A DNA stretch of 33,434 bases from Burkholderia sp. Bp8963 (GTDB lineage Bacteria; Pseudomonadota; Gammaproteobacteria; Burkholderiales; Burkholderiaceae). Positions 32,037 through 33,434 of this stretch are shown here, one piece after another (within the stretch, counting starts at the first letter, position 1; every line of letters begins with the position of its first letter). The stretch spans positions 1 through 33,434 of the forward strand of contig NZ_QTQP01000066.1 of assembly GCF_003854275.1 (NCBI RefSeq). Reading direction: 5' to 3'. The notes below the pieces were generated by a model, which saw nothing but the letters and a program-made list of their open reading frames with translations, was not told the DNA's origin and ran no database searches. Position numbers and translations under genes: made by a program.

Positions 32037-32137
32037 TGGAAGACACCCGGTCAATCAGCTTGCGTGCGGATCGCTCCGATGCGTGCGCAGGCGCCGGGGG
32101 CCGCCGGCAACGCCGGCCTTACAAGGACATGTCGAGC

Positions 32138-33301
32138 ATGGAAAACACGCTGCAATCGAAGCTGAAGCACTGGCGCCATCACTTTCACCGCAACCCGGAG
32201 ACCGGATTCGAGGAGGTGGCCACGTCGGATTACGTCGCGAGCGTGCTCGCGGGCTTCGGCCTCGAGGTCCATCGCGGCATCGGCGGCACGGGCGTCGTCG
32301 CGAGCCTGACCTGTGGCGACGGGCCGTGGACGATCGGCCTGCGCGCCGACATGGACGCGCTGAACATCGTCGAGAACGCGCCGGATCGCGCGTATGCATC
32401 GTGCACGCACGGGAAGATGCACGCGTGCGGGCACGACGGTCACATGGCGATGGTGCTCGGCGCCGCGCGGCTGCTGTCGGAGCAGCGCGATTTCGACGGC
32501 ACGGTGCGGTTCATCTTCCAGCCCGCGGAGGAGCACGGCCGCGGCGCGAAGGCGATGATCAAGGACGGCCTGTTCGAGCGCTTTCCGGTGGACGCGATCT
32601 TCGGCGCGCACAACATGCCGGGCATGCCGGCCGGCTCGTTCTCGACGCGGCCAGGCGGCATCATGGCGAGCGAGGACAACTTCGTGATCCATATCAAGGC
32701 GCGCGGCACGCATGCCGCGCGTCCGCACATGGGTGTCGACCCGATCGTGATCGCCGCGCAGATCGTGCTCGGCCTGCAGACGATCATCTCGCGCAATCTC
32801 GATCCGGGCCTGCCGGCCGTGATTTCCTGCACGGAGATCCTCACCGACGGGCTGCGCAACGTGATCCCGTCCAATGTGACGATCAAGGGCGACACGCGGA
32901 GCTACTCGCCCGACGTGCAGCAACTGCTCGAGACGCGCATGCGCGACGTGAGTGAAGGGATCTGCCGGATGCACGGCGTCGAATGCGATTTCGCGTACAC
33001 GCACGAGTTCGCGCCGACCGTGAACTCGCCGGAGTACGTCGATGTCGCGGTCGCGGCGGCGACGAACATCATGGGCGCGCACCACGTCGACGCGAACGTG
33101 CAGCCGATGATGATCTCGGAAGACTTCGGCGCATTCCTGCAGGTCGTGCCCGGCAATTTCATCTTCATCGGCAACGGCGACGCGCGGGAAAAGGGCAGCG
33201 TGCCGCTGCACAACGCGACGTACGACTTCAACGACGACATCCTGCCGATCGGCGCGCGCTATTTCGCGGAGGTGGCGCGGCTCGCGCTGGCGGCGCGGTG
33301 A
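32138..33301 (+). CDS. M20 family amidohydrolase (hippurate hydrolase type)
   Basis: A 387-residue metallo-amidohydrolase of the M20D group (hippuricase, N-acyl-amino-acid amidohydrolase). Motifs are HRNPETGFEE (17-26), the LRADMDAL strand (69-76), HACGHDGH (95-102) with metal ligands Cys97 and His99, QPAEE (128-132) with Glu131/Glu132, and GAHNMPG (156-162) with His158. The small dimerisation domain follows (HAARPHMGVDP), and the C-terminal LHNATYDFND supplies the last ligand region. The start at ATG 32138 is chosen from the family N-terminus; ATG 32129 is also possible, while the longer frame begins inside the regulatory region. It probably hydrolyses an N-acylated amino acid, with induction through the divergent Lrp regulator. 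Confidence 0.92.
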   Translation: MENTLQSKLKHWRHHFHRNPETGFEEVATSDYVASVLAGFGLEVHRGIGGTGVVASLTCGDGPWTIGLRADMDALNIVENAPDRAYASCTHGKMHACGHDGHMAMVLGAARLLSEQRDFDGTVRFIFQPAEEHGRGAKAMIKDGLFERFPVDAIFGAHNMPGMPAGSFSTRPGGIMASEDNFVIHIKARGTHAARPHMGVDPIVIAAQIVLGLQTIISRNLDPGLPAVISCTEILTDGLRNVIPSNVTIKGDTRSYSPDVQQLLETRMRDVSEGICRMHGVECDFAYTHEFAPTVNSPEYVDVAVAAATNIMGAHHVDANVQPMMISEDFGAFLQVVPGNFIFIGNGDAREKGSVPLHNATYDFNDDILPIGARYFAEVARLALAAR

Positions 33302-33434
33302 CGGGGCCTAGGAGTCTGGGCGGCAGACGGTTTGCAGCGGTTAAATGAGGTCAACTCAGGCGACGCGACGTCGTCGGGCGCTGCAAGCCGGGGCCGCGCT
33401 GCGCTCGAGACCAGCATGCGTGCACAAGGCGGCT

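Noticed and set aside
1..33434. Insertion sequences, phage genes, CRISPR arrays
   Set aside because: No transposase or integrase motifs, no terminal inverted repeats with target duplications, and no regularly spaced repeats were seen on either strand.
33302..33434. A further gene at the right edge
   Set aside because: The last 133 bases show no start with a ribosome-binding site leading into a plausible protein, and no clear hairpin with a T run.

Overview
The window is GC-rich (roughly two thirds G+C by eye). The 5S rRNA, the codon use and the gene families all point to a Burkholderia-type betaproteobacterium, most likely of the B. cepacia complex. This is an inference from sequence character; no database comparison was possible. 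The window opens in the last ~240 nt of a 23S rRNA gene, followed by 5S rRNA and a clean intrinsic terminator, so the left edge is the end of an rrn operon. The rest is accessory-looking chromosome rich in regulators and efflux systems.

Layout: (1) 1-577, rrn tail. (2) 712-2618, a YjbQ protein and a thioredoxin-like protein (minus strand), a decayed polysaccharide deacetylase, and an unknown four-helix membrane protein. (3) 2741-12377, a complete tripartite RND efflux operon that by recollected sequence closely resembles Acinetobacter AdeABC. It is bracketed by two paralogous AdeRS-like two-component systems: a divergent pair on the left, whose kinase is frameshifted, and an intact pair on the right. 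The left intergenic region carries an 11-bp direct repeat just upstream of a candidate promoter. (4) 12508-18130, an apparent operon of histidine phosphatase, APH-type kinase, two SDRs and an ACAD10/11-like acyl-CoA dehydrogenase, then a LysR regulator. The kinase plus dehydrogenase pairing suggests catabolism of hydroxy-acyl-CoAs through a phosphorylated intermediate.

(5) 18310-21124, a cytoplasmic PAS hybrid histidine kinase followed 28 bp later by a receiver-class III adenylate cyclase, a likely two-component-to-cAMP relay. (6) 21308-23151, two small exported proteins (one DUF4148) around a LysR regulator, all on the minus strand. (7) 23483-29108 (minus), a fusaric-acid/aromatic-acid type efflux operon in the order FUSC permease, DUF1656, HlyD-type adaptor, NodT-type outer-membrane lipoprotein, with a LysR regulator at its 3' end. 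(8) 29754-33301, an amino-acid/amide catabolic island: a carbamoylase-family M20 hydrolase reduced to a short mosaic by several deletions, an intact diaminopropionate ammonia-lyase, and an Lrp/AsnC regulator divergent from an M20 amidohydrolase.

No insertion sequence, phage gene, CRISPR array or tRNA was recognised. The strongest candidates for something new are the doubly regulated AdeABC-like locus with one broken kinase, the kinase/dehydrogenase operon, and the hybrid-kinase/cyclase pair.
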